Source of the DNA: Bog-473 sp963745175
GTDB taxonomy: Bacteria > Actinomycetota > Acidimicrobiia > Acidimicrobiales > RAAP-2
Assembly: GCA_963745175.1 (NCBI GenBank)
Contig: CAVUWK010000002.1
Span: forward strand, 62,001 to 126,000
Direction: 5' to 3'
Length of the DNA stretch: 64,000 bases
Each line of letters starts with the position of its first letter. Within the stretch, counting starts at the first letter, position 1. The notes under the pieces are model-generated. The model did no database searches. It was not told where the DNA came from and saw only the letters and a list, made by a program, of their open reading frames with translations. Positions 53,094-63,010 of the stretch are shown in pieces. The position numbers and the translations under genes are program-made.

Positions 53094-54554
53094 GTGAGGG
53101 CGCTCGTCCCCCCGGGTCGGTGGCCGGAGGATCGCCGCGCCGCACCGGCGCCGACGCTTCCGGCGGTGTGGGCCCGGCAGTGGGCGGCCCGTCCCGACCG
53201 CCCGGTGCTCGTCGACGGAAGGGACGGCACCCGCGTCGTGGACGCGGCGACGATCGAGGGCCAGACGGCGGCGTTGGCCTCGGTCCTGGCCGAGCGGGGC
53301 GTCAGCCCGGGTGACCGGGTGCTGTGGTGCGCCCGCGCCACGTTGCCCTCGGTGACCGCCCTCCTGGGGGTGCTGCGTTGCGGCGCCGTGCTGGTGCCGC
53401 TCAGCCCGTCGGCGTCCGCTCCCGAAATCGCCCATGTGGTCGCCGACGCCGACCCGGTGCTCGCCGTCGTCGACGGGTTGCGCCACGACGCATTCGGTGC
53501 AGGCCTGACGGTCGTGGACGTCGAGGAGCTGGCCCGCGCGGCATCGGCCGTCGTGCCCGGCCCCGAGCCCGTGCTGGAGGCGGGCGACGACGCGCTGATC
53601 GTCTACACGTCAGGCACGACGGGCAAGCCGAAGGGTGCCGTGCACACCCATGCGTCGCTTCTCGCCGGCATCTCGTCGTTGCTCGTGGCCTGGGAATGGG
53701 GGTCGGAGGACCGCCTCGTGCTCTGTCTGCCGCTGTTCCACGTGCACGGCCTCTGCGCCGGGCTCTTCGGCGCGCTCACAGCGGGCGCGTCCGCCGCCGT
53801 GTTCGACCGCTTCGACGAGTCTGCGGTCCTCGGTGCGGTCCCCACGAGCACGATGTTCTTCGGCGTCCCGACGATGTACCACCGGTTGGCCGCGTCCGGG
53901 CTCTCGTCCGGGCTGGGCGCGCTGCGACTGTGCGTCTCGGGATCCGCGCCGCTGTCTCCAGACCTGTGGCACCGGTTGGCCGGTGACGGCGTCGCCGTCC
54001 TCGAGCGCTACGGCATGACCGAGACACTGCTGACCCTTTCCAATCCCCTCGTGGGCGAGCGTCGTCCCGGTTCGGTCGGGCTGCCCCTGCCAGGGGTGGA
54101 GGCCGCCGTGGACGATGCCGACGAGCAGGGGGTTGGGGAGCTGCACGTGCGTGGGGCGTCGCTGTGCCGCGGCTACTGGGGCCGTGACGCCTTCGCTCCC
54201 GGGGGCTGGTTTCCCACGGGGGATCTGGTGTCGGTGGCCGGTGACGGCTACGTCACCGTGCGCGGGCGACGGACAGAGCTCATCATCACCGGCGGCCACA
54301 ACGTCTACCCGGCCGAGGTCGAGGCGGTGCTGTCCCGCCACCCCGGCGTGGTCGAGGTGGCCGTGGTGGGCGTGCCCTCGGCGGAATGGGGTGAGACCGT
54401 GGTCGCCTATGTGGTGGGTGATCCCGACCTGGATTCGCTGCGCGAGCTGGCGGCGGCCGACCTGGCGCCGTTCAAGTGCCCACGCGAGGTGCGCCTGATC
54501 GACGCGCTGCCCCGCAACGCGTTGGGCAAGGTCGTGCGGGGCGAGCTGCGCTGA
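53094..54554 (+). CDS. Acyl-CoA synthetase (ANL family; malonyl-CoA synthetase-like)
   Basis: 486 residues, intact. ATP motif LIVYTSGTTGKPKGAVHTHA, LPLFHVHGLCAGLFGAL (HGL motif), LERYGMTETLL, WFPTGDLVSVAGDGYVTVRG and the final lysine motif LPRNALGKVVRGEL. The HVHGLC/RYGMTE pattern is shared with malonyl-CoA/methylmalonyl-CoA synthetases (MatB) but specificity is not proven. GTG 53094, divergent from the mannosidase with a 32-bp gap. Confidence 0.85.
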   Translation: MRALVPPGRWPEDRRAAPAPTLPAVWARQWAARPDRPVLVDGRDGTRVVDAATIEGQTAALASVLAERGVSPGDRVLWCARATLPSVTALLGVLRCGAVLVPLSPSASAPEIAHVVADADPVLAVVDGLRHDAFGAGLTVVDVEELARAASAVVPGPEPVLEAGDDALIVYTSGTTGKPKGAVHTHASLLAGISSLLVAWEWGSEDRLVLCLPLFHVHGLCAGLFGALTAGASAAVFDRFDESAVLGAVPTSTMFFGVPTMYHRLAASGLSSGLGALRLCVSGSAPLSPDLWHRLAGDGVAVLERYGMTETLLTLSNPLVGERRPGSVGLPLPGVEAAVDDADEQGVGELHVRGASLCRGYWGRDAFAPGGWFPTGDLVSVAGDGYVTVRGRRTELIITGGHNVYPAEVEAVLSRHPGVVEVAVVGVPSAEWGETVVAYVVGDPDLDSLRELAAADLAPFKCPREVRLIDALPRNALGKVVRGELR

Positions 54555-54589
54555 CCCGGCCGGACCCTGGAGCGGCCCGGCGCCTGCGG

Positions 54590-54595
54590 TAGCGT
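54590..54595 (+). promoter_or_regulatory. -10 element TAGCGT of the GYD-domain gene (leaderless)
   Basis: TAGCGT ends 6 nt before GTG 54602. Confidence 0.45.
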
Positions 54596-54601
54596 GAGCC
54601 A

Positions 54602-54901
54602 GTGGCCACGTTTCTCATGCTCTCCACGGTGGGGCCCGACGGGGCGGCGACGCTCACCGAGAATCCCGACCGCCTCAAGGCCGTGAACGCCGAGGTGGAG
54701 GCCATGGGCGTCCGGGTCGTGGCGCAATGGGCCCTGCTGGGGCAGTACGACTTCTGCACCGTGCTGGATGCGCCCGACGAGACCACCATGGCCAGGGTGG
54801 CTCTGGTCCTGGGCTCCCGCGGGACGCTCAAGACGCTGACGCTGTCGGCCATCCCGATCGACGACTACATCGAGGGTGTGCTGAAGGCCCAGAAGGGCTG
54901 A
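54602..54901 (+). CDS. GYD domain-containing protein
   Basis: 99 residues of the ferredoxin-like GYD family. The variant reads WALLGQYDFCTVLDAPDETT, which is the GxYD core with hydrophobic flanks; RGTLKTLTLSAIPIDDY near the C-terminus. Short intact gene; function unknown. Convergent with the next small gene (4-nt gap). Confidence 0.8.
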   Translation: MATFLMLSTVGPDGAATLTENPDRLKAVNAEVEAMGVRVVAQWALLGQYDFCTVLDAPDETTMARVALVLGSRGTLKTLTLSAIPIDDYIEGVLKAQKG

Positions 54902-54905
54902 GGCC

Positions 54906-55145
54906 TCAGTGCCACCAGAAGCCCTGACGCGAGCGCTCCCGGCGGAGGTCGTCCCGTGAGAACAGCTCGCCGAGGACGCTCCCGTCCGACATGCGGCGGA
55001 TGCGGTACCCCTCGTTGGTGACCTCGGCGATCTCGAAGCCGCGGACCCACGTGCCCTGGAAGCGGTTGCGCACGTCCACCTTCGTCCCCGGCAGCAACGG
55101 CGACCGCGCCTGCGGATCCGCCGCTTCCCCCCCGTCGGTGCTCAC
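54906..55145 (-). CDS. Conserved small actinobacterial protein of unknown function
   Basis: 79 residues. Core TKVDVRNRFQGTWVRGFEIA and YRIRRMSDGSVLGELFSRDD followed by FWWH matches a small beta-rich (SH3/Tudor-like) protein I associate with Actinobacteria, with no known role. GTG 55145; divergent from rnhB with a 36-bp gap. Confidence 0.65.
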   Translation of the reverse strand: MSTDGGEAADPQARSPLLPGTKVDVRNRFQGTWVRGFEIAEVTNEGYRIRRMSDGSVLGELFSRDDLRRERSRQGFWWH

Positions 55146-55181
55146 GCCCCCATCGTACGAGGCGGGCGCGCGCCCGTTCCG

Positions 55182-55991
55182 ATGACGGTCTGCTCGCCCG
55201 ACCTCAAGGAGGAGCGCCGTCTGCGCGCCCTGGGGTACGAGTCGGTCGCCGGCCTCGACGAGGTGGGCCGCGGCGCCTGGGCCGGACCCCTCACCGTCGG
55301 CGTCGCCGTCGTGCGCCCCCGCGTCCAGCTCCGGTCCATGCCGGCCTGGCTGCGGGACTCCAAGATGCTCAGCGAGGCCCGTCGCGAGGAGATCTTCGAC
55401 GCGGTCGGCGCGTGGTGCCAGGCGTGGTCGGTCGGGCACGCGTCGGCGGCCGAGTGCGACGAGTGGGGCATGACCGAGGCCCTCCGGGTGGCGGCACGGC
55501 GCGCCCTGGCGGGGCTCGGCGAGTCTCCCCAGGCCGTCCTGGTCGACGGCCCGGTCGACCTGCTGCGCCATCCCGATGATCCGTTCCACGGTGCGGTGCG
55601 GCCCATCGTCGACGGGGACGCCAAGTGCGCCTCGGTGGCGGCAGCGTCGGTGCTGGCCAAGGTCGTGCGGGACCGGCTGATGCGTCAGGAGGCCGACCAC
55701 TTCCCGGCCTTCGCCTTCGAGCGGAACAAGGGCTATCCCTCGCCGATCCACCAATCCGCCTTGCGCGGCTACGGGCCCACGACGATCCACCGGCGCAGCT
55801 GGGCCTTCCTGCAGGACCTGCCGTGGTGCGGGCAGGGACGGCGCGGCCGCTCAGACGACTGCGGCGACCTCGGCGAAGTGGCAGGCGACGGGGTGGCCCT
55901 GACCCCGGTCGATCAGGGCAGGCTCTTCGATGGCGCAGATCTCCTGCGCCTTCCAGCACCGGGTGCGGAAGCGGCAACCCGAGGGGGGTGA
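55182..55991 (+). CDS. rnhB: Ribonuclease HII
   Basis: Removes ribonucleotides from DNA-RNA hybrids. Catalytic DEVGRG at SVAGLDEVGRGAWAGPLTVG, further acidic residue at VLVDGPVDL, and ASVAAASVLAKVVRDR; final core NKGYPSPIHQSALRGYGPTT then HRRSWAFL. The enzyme domain ends near residue 215; the remaining 50 residues are antisense to the convergent dppF and have no family support, so the real stop may have been lost by an indel near 55830. Confidence 0.92.
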   Translation: MTVCSPDLKEERRLRALGYESVAGLDEVGRGAWAGPLTVGVAVVRPRVQLRSMPAWLRDSKMLSEARREEIFDAVGAWCQAWSVGHASAAECDEWGMTEALRVAARRALAGLGESPQAVLVDGPVDLLRHPDDPFHGAVRPIVDGDAKCASVAAASVLAKVVRDRLMRQEADHFPAFAFERNKGYPSPIHQSALRGYGPTTIHRRSWAFLQDLPWCGQGRRGRSDDCGDLGEVAGDGVALTPVDQGRLFDGADLLRLPAPGAEAATRGG

Positions 55992-56885
55992 CTGGGGACT
56001 CGGCACGTCGCCCTCGAGGACGATGTGCTTTCTGGCCCGTTCGGCTCTCGGGTCGGGGATGGGCACGGCGGAGAGGAGCGCCTGGGTGTAGGGGTGAGCC
56101 GGCCGCTCGTAGACGTCGCGACGGGTGCCGATCTCGACGATCTTGCCCAGGTACATGACCGCGACCCGGTCGGAGATGTGCCGGACGACGGACAGGTCGT
56201 GGGCGATGAAGAGGAAGGCGACGCCAAGCTCGTTCTGCAGGTCTTCGAGCAGGTTGACCACTCCGGCCTGAATGGACACGTCGAGAGCGGAGACCGGTTC
56301 GTCGAGGACCAGAAGCTTGGGCTGGAGCACCAGGGCCCGGGCGATGCCGACCCGCTGGCGCTGACCGCCGGAGAACTCGTTGGGGTAGCGGTTGGCGTGG
56401 TAGGGCTCGAGTCCCACCAGCTTGAGCATCTCGCCCACCCGCACCTGGATCGCCGATCTGTCGTGCGCCCCGTGGATCTGGAGCGGCTCGGCGATGGCCT
56501 GGCCGATAGCCAGGCGCGGGTCGAGCGAGGCGAACGGGTCCTGGAAGACGACCTGTATGTCGCGGCGCACCTTGCGCAGGTCCGCCGTGCCCAGCCCGGT
56601 CAGCTCCCTCCCCTCGAATTTGACCGACCCCGATGTCGGCCGCGTCAGTTGCAGCACCGATCGTCCCGTGGTCGACTTCCCGCAGCCCGACTCGCCGACG
56701 AGGCCCAGGGTCTCACCGGGGGCGATGCTGAAGGTGACTCCGGAGACGGCGTGGACCACCCCGACCTGGCGGCGCAGGAACCCCCCGCCGCGTATCGGGA
56801 ATTCCTTCACCAGGTCGTTCACTTCCAGCAGCGGGGGGCCGGCGGCCGGTAATGGCGCGATGGTCCCGACTTCGGAGACGGTCAT
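55851..56885 (-). CDS. dppF: Peptide/oligopeptide ABC transporter ATPase (DppF/OppF-like)
   Basis: 344 residues, start ATG 56885 (MTVSEVGTIAP). Walker A LVGESGCGKSTTGRSVLQL, signature FSGGQRQRVGIARALV, Walker B LLVLDEPVSALDVSIQA, and the C-terminal cysteine region CRFRTRCWKAQEIC seen in Opp/Dpp ATPases (possible Fe-S site). The ATG overlaps the dppD stop (ATGA). An apparent dppD-dppF fusion is caused by a frameshift in dppD. Substrate: short peptides or similar, not defined. Confidence 0.9.
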   Translation of the reverse strand: MTVSEVGTIAPLPAAGPPLLEVNDLVKEFPIRGGGFLRRQVGVVHAVSGVTFSIAPGETLGLVGESGCGKSTTGRSVLQLTRPTSGSVKFEGRELTGLGTADLRKVRRDIQVVFQDPFASLDPRLAIGQAIAEPLQIHGAHDRSAIQVRVGEMLKLVGLEPYHANRYPNEFSGGQRQRVGIARALVLQPKLLVLDEPVSALDVSIQAGVVNLLEDLQNELGVAFLFIAHDLSVVRHISDRVAVMYLGKIVEIGTRRDVYERPAHPYTQALLSAVPIPDPRAERARKHIVLEGDVPSPQSPPSGCRFRTRCWKAQEICAIEEPALIDRGQGHPVACHFAEVAAVV

Positions 56886-57929
56886 GCGATCACGTTGTCG
56901 ACGACCCCGTCGGAGAACACCTGCCCGTAGTCGCCGCGGCCGACCGCCTCGGCGAAATGGCAGGCGGCAGCGGTGCTCGCCCAGCGCCGAGGTGACCGAG
57001 GGCACCACCACGAGCTCGGGCTCGGTCTCCCGGCAGATGTCGGCCGCCAGCGGGCAGCGCGGCGCGAACGGGCAGCCCGTGCGGTCGCCGAGCATCGAGG
57101 GCGGGGCGCCCGGGATCTGCCGCAGCCGCTCGGAGCCGTCGCCGTCGAGCCGCGGCAGCGAGCCGAGCAGGCCGAGCGTGTAGGGCATGGAGGGTCGGTA
57201 GAAGACGTCCTCGGCGGTCCCGATCTCGACCGGGCGTCCGGCGTACATCACGAGCACCCGGTCGGCCAGGCCCGCGATGACGCCGAGGTCGTGCGTGATG
57301 AGGAGCAGCGCGGCCCCGGTCTCCGCCAACGCCGTCTTGAGCGAGTTCAGCACCTGGGCCTGCACCGTCACGTCGAGCGCGGTGGTGGGCTCGTCGGCCA
57401 GAATCACCTCGGGGTCGTTGGCCATGGCGATGGCGATGACGGCCCGCTGGCGCATGCCCCCCGAGAACTCGTGCGGATAGTTGTTGACCCGCTCCGCCGG
57501 ATTGGGGATGCCGACCTTCTCCAGCAGCTCGACGGCGCGGTCCATGGCCGCATCCTTGGAGATGTCCTGGTGAGCCAGGATCGCCTCGGTGATCTGCCAC
57601 CCGATGGTGTAGACGGGATTCAGCGACGTCATCGGGTCCTGGAAGATCATGGCGATCCCGGTGCCGCGGACCTTGGTCAGCTGCTTCTCCTTCAGGGTGA
57701 GGAGCTCGGTGCCGTCGAAGCGTATGGAGCCCCGCACCTGCGCCCCCTTGGGGAGCAGCCCCATGGTGGCCAGGGCGGTCACCGACTTGCCCGAGCCCGA
57801 TTCGCCGACGATGCCCAGGACCTCGCCGGGGACGAGTGCGAAGTCGATGCCGCGTACCGCGTGGACGACACCGTCTTTGGTCGGGAAGTCGACCTCCAGA
57901 CGCTCGACCTGCAGGGCGGGCTCAGGCAC
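56882..57929 (-). CDS. dppD: Peptide/oligopeptide ABC transporter ATPase (DppD/OppD-like), one frameshift
   Basis: About 349 residues. Walker A IVGESGSGKSVTALATMGLL, EFSGGMRQRAVIAIAMA, Walker B VILADEPTTALDVTVQ, and the C-terminal GCPFAPRCPLAADIC cysteines. A +1 break near 56965 changes the tail; the expected end is HFAEAVGRGDYGQVFSDG and stop TGA 56882-56884 overlapping the dppF ATG. GTG 57929 touches the dppC stop. Confidence 0.9.
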
Positions 57930-58929
57930 TCAGGCCCTGACCCGGCTCTTCTTGGGGTCGAACGCCTCGCGCAGGCCGTCGCCGATCAGGAAGATCGAGA
58001 GGATGAGGATGATCAGGAAGGCGACGGGGAAGACGAAGAGCCACCACTCGGTCGTGGCGGAGTCCTGGCCCTGATTGATCAGGAGCCCCAGCGACACGTT
58101 CGGTGGCTGCACGCCGAGCCCGAGGAACGACAGCGTCGACTCGAAGATGATGCTCAGCGCGACGGTCAGGGTGGCGTTGACGATGATGGGGCCGACGGCG
58201 TTGGGCAGCATGTGCTTGACGATGATGCGCCGGTTGGTCGCGCCGAGCGCCCGCGACGCTTCCACGAAGTCGCGCTCGCGCAACGAGAGGAAGTCGGCCC
58301 GCACGAGCCGGGCCACGTAGGTCCACGAGAGCAGGCCGATGATGATGGCCAGCCCCAGCCAGTTGTCGGATTCCTTCGAGAGCTTGTTGGCCAGGACGAT
58401 GAGCACGGCGAGCACCGGCAGCACCAGGACCAGGTCGACGAAGCGCATCAGGAGCGAGTCGACCCAGCCCCTGTAGAAGCCCGCGATGGCGCCGACGGTC
58501 ACACCGATGAGCGTGGCCATGGCGGCCACCGTCAGCGCGATCTCGATGTCCTTCTCGACCCCGGCCATGACCTGGGCGAACATGTCGTTCCCGATGGAAT
58601 TGGTGCCGAAGGGGTTCGTCCACGAGGGCGGGTCGTTGAGGTTGTTCGTGATCGTGGTGTAGCTGTACTGCCAGAAGTGGCCCACCAGCACGGACGCGAT
58701 GCCGAGGAGCAGGAAGATGCTCAGCCCGATCATCCCGAGGCGTTGGTGGAAGAAGCGCCCCACGACGATCCGCCACTGGGGCTTCGCCTCCCCGGACAGC
58801 CCGTAGGTGTCCGACCCCGAGAGCCCCATGCCGACCCCGGCGGGTGGCCAGGGTGTGCATGCCGGCCTCGGCCGTCGCGACCTGCGACGGTGTCTCGATG
58901 AAGTTCTCGCGGGGGGCCGGGTCAGCCAT
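57930..58929 (-). CDS. dppC: Peptide/oligopeptide ABC transporter permease (DppC/OppC-like), one frameshift
   Basis: Six membrane helices expected; seen are LGMIGLSIFLLLGIASVLVG, LTVAAMATLIGVTVGAIAGF, and the EAA-type loop FVEASRALGATNRRIIVKHM. N-terminal cytosolic segment begins MADPAPRENFIETP (ATG 58929). A break near 58842 (TLAT then PAGVGMGLSGSD) interrupts the N-terminal tail only. Start overlaps the dppB stop. Confidence 0.9.
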
Positions 58930-59900
58930 AACGAATCCTCGGGTCGAGCACGCCGTAGAGGATGTCGGCGACGAGGTTGAAGAGGATGACGAAGGTTGCG
59001 GTGATGAGCAGGTAGGCCAGCATCACGTTGACGTCGAGGTTTGTCACCCCGGTCAGGTACCACTGCCCGAGGCCCTGCCACCCGAAGACGATCTCGGTGA
59101 TGATGGCGCCGCCCAGCACGGCGGCGAAGTCCAGCGCCACGACCGTCGTCACGGGGATGAGCGCGTTGCGCAGGACGTGGCGGACCAGGACGCGGCGCTG
59201 GCTCAGGCCCTTGGCCCGGGCCAGGCGCACGTGGTCGGCGTCGAGGGTCTCGATCATGGACGAGCGCTGGTAGATAGCCCACGAGGCGTAGGAGATGAGA
59301 ATGAGCGTGATGACCGGCAGCGCGGTGTGCTCGGCGTAGTCCGGGAGCCGGCTGAAGAAGGAGCCGCTCAGCGTCGGGCTCTGCTCGCCGTTGGTGTAGA
59401 AGATGCGTCGTCCCGAGGTGCTGGTTGACCGGGATCGCCACGAACTCCTTGAGCGCGAGGCCGAGCACGAAGACCGGCGTGGCCAAGAGGACGAAGTTGG
59501 TGACGGTGATGGCGTGGTCGGTGACCTTGCCCTGGCGCACCGCCGCCATGACGCCCATGAAGATGGCGACGAAGACGGCGAGGACGGTGGCGATGATCAC
59601 CATGCGCAGCGTCACGAAGAGATGCGACGTCATCTGGGAGGCGACGTCCTGCCCGGCGATGGTCGTGCCGAGGTTGCCGTGGAGGGCGCCGGTGAACCAG
59701 ATCCAGTAGCGCTGCCACAGCGGGTCGTTGAGGTGGAGCAGGTTCTCCCGGGCCACGATCGTGGCGTGGGGGATGTGCGGGTTGGCGTTGAGGAGCGCCA
59801 GGGGGTTTCCGGAGCTGGCGACGAGGATGAAGACGAAGATCGTCGCGAAGAACAGCACGACGATGCTGATCAGCAGGCGCCTCATGATGTAGGCGAGCAT
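58922..59900 (-). CDS. dppB: Peptide/oligopeptide ABC transporter permease (DppB/OppB-like), one frameshift
   Basis: MLAYIMRRLLISIVVLFFAT is the typical start (ATG 59900). The extracytoplasmic loop QRYWIWFTGALHGNLGTTIA, GVMAAVRQGKVTDHAITVTN and the EAA loop HVRLARAKGLSQRRVLVRHV follow, ending RIRYG. A +1 break near 59405 separates NQHLGT from RIFYTNGEQSPTLSGSFF. About 325 residues. Confidence 0.9.
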
Positions 59901-59932
59901 GGGCGGATTCTAGGTGTGGAACCGGGAACGTC

Positions 59933-59970
59933 GAGGGAGGGGCCGATCCGGCACGGCCAACCCCTCCCTC
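59933..59970 (-). promoter_or_regulatory. Intra-operon hairpin between dppA and dppB
   Basis: GAGGGAGGGG (59933-59942) pairs perfectly with CCCCTCCCTC (59961-59970); an inner GGCC/GGCC pairing is possible. It sits in the 85-nt dppA-dppB gap. In binding-protein ABC operons such structures stabilise the upstream binding-protein mRNA or partly terminate, giving more binding protein than permease. Confidence 0.55.
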
Positions 59971-59985
59971 ACGCTCAGCGATTCA

Positions 59986-61747
59986 CTAGGAGCTGATCGT
60001 CCAGTCCTCGGCATTCCAGGTGACGCCGACGCTCGAGGTGTTGGGCAGGACGCCCTTCAGGTTGTTGGACCAGGCCCAGAACTGGGGCTTCTGGTACAGC
60101 GGGAGAGTGACCATGTTCTGCCACAGGACGGAGTCGGCCTTGTTGAAGTCGTTGATCTCAGCGGTCTGGCTCGGAGCCGACGCACCGGAGGCCATGTCCT
60201 TGTCCACGTTCGTGTTGGCCGAGTGGTTCCAGTTCTCGCCGCAATTGGTGGTGTTCGTGTAGGAGCAGTAGATCGACTGGTTCCCCGAGACGAACGGCGT
60301 GGTCACCCAGGCGAACTCGGCGATCTGGAACGTGCCGCCCGGGAGGTTGGTCCCGAAGAAGGTGTTGGCGTCGTAGTTCTGGATGTTGATCTTGATCCCG
60401 ATCGCCTTCATCTGGGCCTGGAACAGCTCCTCGGTCTGCGAGCGGATGGGGTTGCCCGACGTCGACTGGATGGTGAAGGTCAGGTCCTTGCCCTTTTGCG
60501 GGCCGTAGTTGGGCTGGAAGTAGCCGTCGGAGGCCTTCTTGAAGCCGGCCGCCTTCAGCAGGTTGATCGACTGCGACGGGACTGTACGCGTAGCTGGTGC
60601 CCTTGTACGCCCGGCTGGGTCGACACGAGCATGCGGCTCCCGAGCGGGCTGATGCCCTTGGAGATCTCGCCGACCGTGTCGGGCGATGATCGACTGGCGG
60701 TTGGTGCCGTGGGCGATGGCCTGACGCACCTGGAGCTTGGCCAGGTACGGATCAGCCTGGTTGAAGTCGAAGTGCTCGAATTCCAGCCCCGGCAGCGTCG
60801 CCTTCGTCGTGTTCGGCACCTGGTTCGCCGTCTGCACGATAGAGAGGCTCAACGTCGCAGGGTTGAAGATGTTGATCTCCTTGTTCTGCAGGGCCGGCAC
60901 CAGCTGGCTGTCGTCGGAGAAGAACTGGAAGACGATCTTGTCGAGCTTGCCGGGCGTGCCCCAGTAGGTCGGGTTACGGACCAGGACGAGGGACTGGTTC
61001 GCGTTGTAGCTCTGGATCTTGTACCAGCTGCCCGAGATGGTCTGCGTGCGGGCCGCTGAAGCCGGTGTTCCAGCCGACGGTCCGGGCGATGTGGGCCGGC
61101 ACGATACCGGAGCCGCTGTACAGGCTGCGCCAGTCGGCGAAGGAGGGCTTGAAGGTCACGGTGATGGTGCGTCCGTTCGGGCACAGGCCGACGTTGCGGT
61201 CGGCGGTGCTGCCCGGGGCGCAGGCGGCGCCGCCGGAGGGGGCGGAGCCGACCATGGACTGGATCTGGCTGTAGCCGGCGGTCGTGGCGGCGTCATAGGG
61301 CTGGCCCCCGACGTCGGTGTAGGCGGGGTTCCCGCTCTGCGCCTGCCAGTTGTAGATGAAGTCGTCGGCGGTGATCGGCATCCCGTCGGACCAGACGGCC
61401 TTGGGGTTGAGCTTGTAGACGACGGTCTGAGGGTTGCTGCTCGTGACCGTCGCGCTCTGCATGAGCTGGGTGTTGAGGACGGGCTGCAGCTTGTTGGTGA
61501 TGATGAAGACCTGGGGCCACACCACGTTCAGGATCTCCTGGAGCACGTACTCGGCGGCGGCCGAGGTGTTGATGTTGAAGCCGGCCAGGTTCTCGTCGAG
61601 CGCCATGGTGGCGGTCCCTCCCGACGACGACGACGCCTTCGTCGACGCGCCACTGGTGGCGGGCGCCACGGCGACGATCGACATGGACAGCGCCGCCGCT
61701 GCCATGGCGGCAAACAGCGACCGCTTCAGATACCCCTTGAGTCCCAT
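59986..61747 (-). CDS. dppA: Peptide/oligopeptide ABC transporter substrate-binding protein (about four frameshifts)
   Basis: SBP_bac_5 family, about 585 residues. Sec signal MGLKGYLKRSLFAAMAAAAL with a Ser/Thr-rich start of the mature protein (no lipobox). Blocks: NPKAVWSDGMPITADDFIYN, PTYWGTPGKLDKIVFQFFSD, LQVRQAIAHGTNRQSI, and GYFQPNYGPQKGKDLTFTI. Breaks near 61055, 60685 and a pair around 60580-60605. ATG 61747 is preceded by AAGGGAG. First gene of dppA-B-C-D-F on the minus strand; imports peptides or a similar polar solute. Confidence 0.87.
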
Positions 61748-62050
61748 AGTGCTCCCTTGCTTATCGGCCGCCCCGGTGACGACCGATTCCCCTGCCTTCC
61801 TTCACTGCAACGTCCACTCTCAATGTCGGAAGATGTCGCAAATGTAACGCAATTGCCACATTTTTTTTGGTCAACTCCCCAAGGATTCCTGCGGGAAGCC
61901 GCCGGAGACGGTCCCGATCAGGTGCGCAGTGGCCGTTTACACAGGATTCCTGCGTGCACCAGCCCCCTGGAGCGTGAGATAGAACCTTAGAGCGAGCTGG
62001 GAGCATCCTGCGTGATCTGTGACACCGCCCACTAAATTGGGGGCGAGGCG
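61748..62050. other. 303-bp divergent promoter region of dppA and the DMT transporter
   Basis: Comparatively AT-rich with an 8-T run near 61862. AGGATTCCTGCG occurs at 61882-61893 and 61943-61954 (61-bp period) and a partial third copy (CATCCTGCG) near 62006. These may be regulator sites. No gene or RNA recognised; promoters for both directions must be here, but I cannot assign hexamers confidently. Confidence 0.4.
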
Positions 62051-63010
62051 ATGGTCTATGTCCTTGCTGTAGCAGCGGCACTCTCGAATGCGCTGACCAG
62101 CGTGTTCCAACGCATGGGCGTCGAGGACGCCCCTGAGGAGTCGACCATGCGCCTCAGCCTGATGGCGCATGCCATCCGCCGGGGCGTGTGGCTGCTGGGT
62201 TTCGGTTTCATGATCTGCTCGTTCCTGTTGCAGGCCTTCGCGCTGCACAACGGGAATCTCTCGGTCGTCCAGCCGATCTTGACCATGGAACTGCTGTTCC
62301 TGGTGGCGATCCTCGGGACGTACTTCCGCTTCTCCATCTCCGCGCGGGAGTGGATCGGCGCCGGTGCCATCGCCTTCGGGCTCTCCGGCTTCCTGTACTT
62401 CGCCGCGCCGGGCGGAGGGGACGAGGTGCCCACCAATCTCGGCTGGATCGTGGTCGGCGGGTGCGCCTGCGCGCTGATCGCCCTGACGGTGTTGGCCACC
62501 CGCTGGGGCCCTCGCTGGTGGAAGGCCGCCATGTTCGGGAGCGCGGCGGCGATCTCGTATGCGTTCACCGCCGCCCTGATCAAGGTGGTCAGTGACTACG
62601 CGGCGAACGACTGGGTGACCATGCTCGGGCACTGGGAGACCTACGCCCTCATCGTGTTCGGCCTGCTCGGCCTCTTCCTGACCCAGAACGCGTTCCACGC
62701 CGGGCCGCTGGCCGCCTCGCAGTCGACCCTCGTGCTGGTCGATCCGCTGGCCAGCATCTGCATCGGCATCGCGCTCTTCGGCGACTCCCTGCGCACCTCG
62801 GGTCCCTACGGCCCGCTCGAGGCCCTGTCTCTGCTCGTGATGTTCATGGGCGCCGTGCTCCTGTCCAACTCGCCGTTGATCACGGGCATGAAGAGCGAGG
62901 GCAAGGGAGTCGAGTACGACGAGCTGCTGTCACGGCGCCTCAAGCACCCGCACCACGCCACCGAGGACGCCATGACCGAGAGCGGACTGCCACCGTTCTC
63001 GTCAGTGTGA
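62051..63010 (+). CDS. DMT-superfamily (EamA-like) membrane transporter
   Basis: 319 residues with about nine or ten membrane helices in two halves: VYVLAVAAALSNALTSVFQR at the start, NGNLSVVQPILTMELLFLVA in the first repeat, and AASQSTLVLVDPLASICIGI in the second. A hydrophilic C-terminal tail of about 35 residues follows. The family includes metabolite exporters and magnesium-transporter-like NIPA proteins; substrate unknown. Overlaps the convergent hydrolase by 9 nt. Confidence 0.78.
   Translation: MVYVLAVAAALSNALTSVFQRMGVEDAPEESTMRLSLMAHAIRRGVWLLGFGFMICSFLLQAFALHNGNLSVVQPILTMELLFLVAILGTYFRFSISAREWIGAGAIAFGLSGFLYFAAPGGGDEVPTNLGWIVVGGCACALIALTVLATRWGPRWWKAAMFGSAAAISYAFTAALIKVVSDYAANDWVTMLGHWETYALIVFGLLGLFLTQNAFHAGPLAASQSTLVLVDPLASICIGIALFGDSLRTSGPYGPLEALSLLVMFMGAVLLSNSPLITGMKSEGKGVEYDELLSRRLKHPHHATEDAMTESGLPPFSSV

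Noticed and set aside
55851..57929. A single 692-codon frame suggesting a DppD-DppF double-ATPase fusion
   Set aside because: A +1 break near 56965 joins the frames; the expected DppD end and an ATGA stop/start overlap with dppF are present at 56882-56885.
57930..59900. A single frame joining DppB and DppC permeases
   Set aside because: Two separate breaks (near 59405 and 58842) create it; the natural dppB stop and dppC ATG overlap at 58922-58929.
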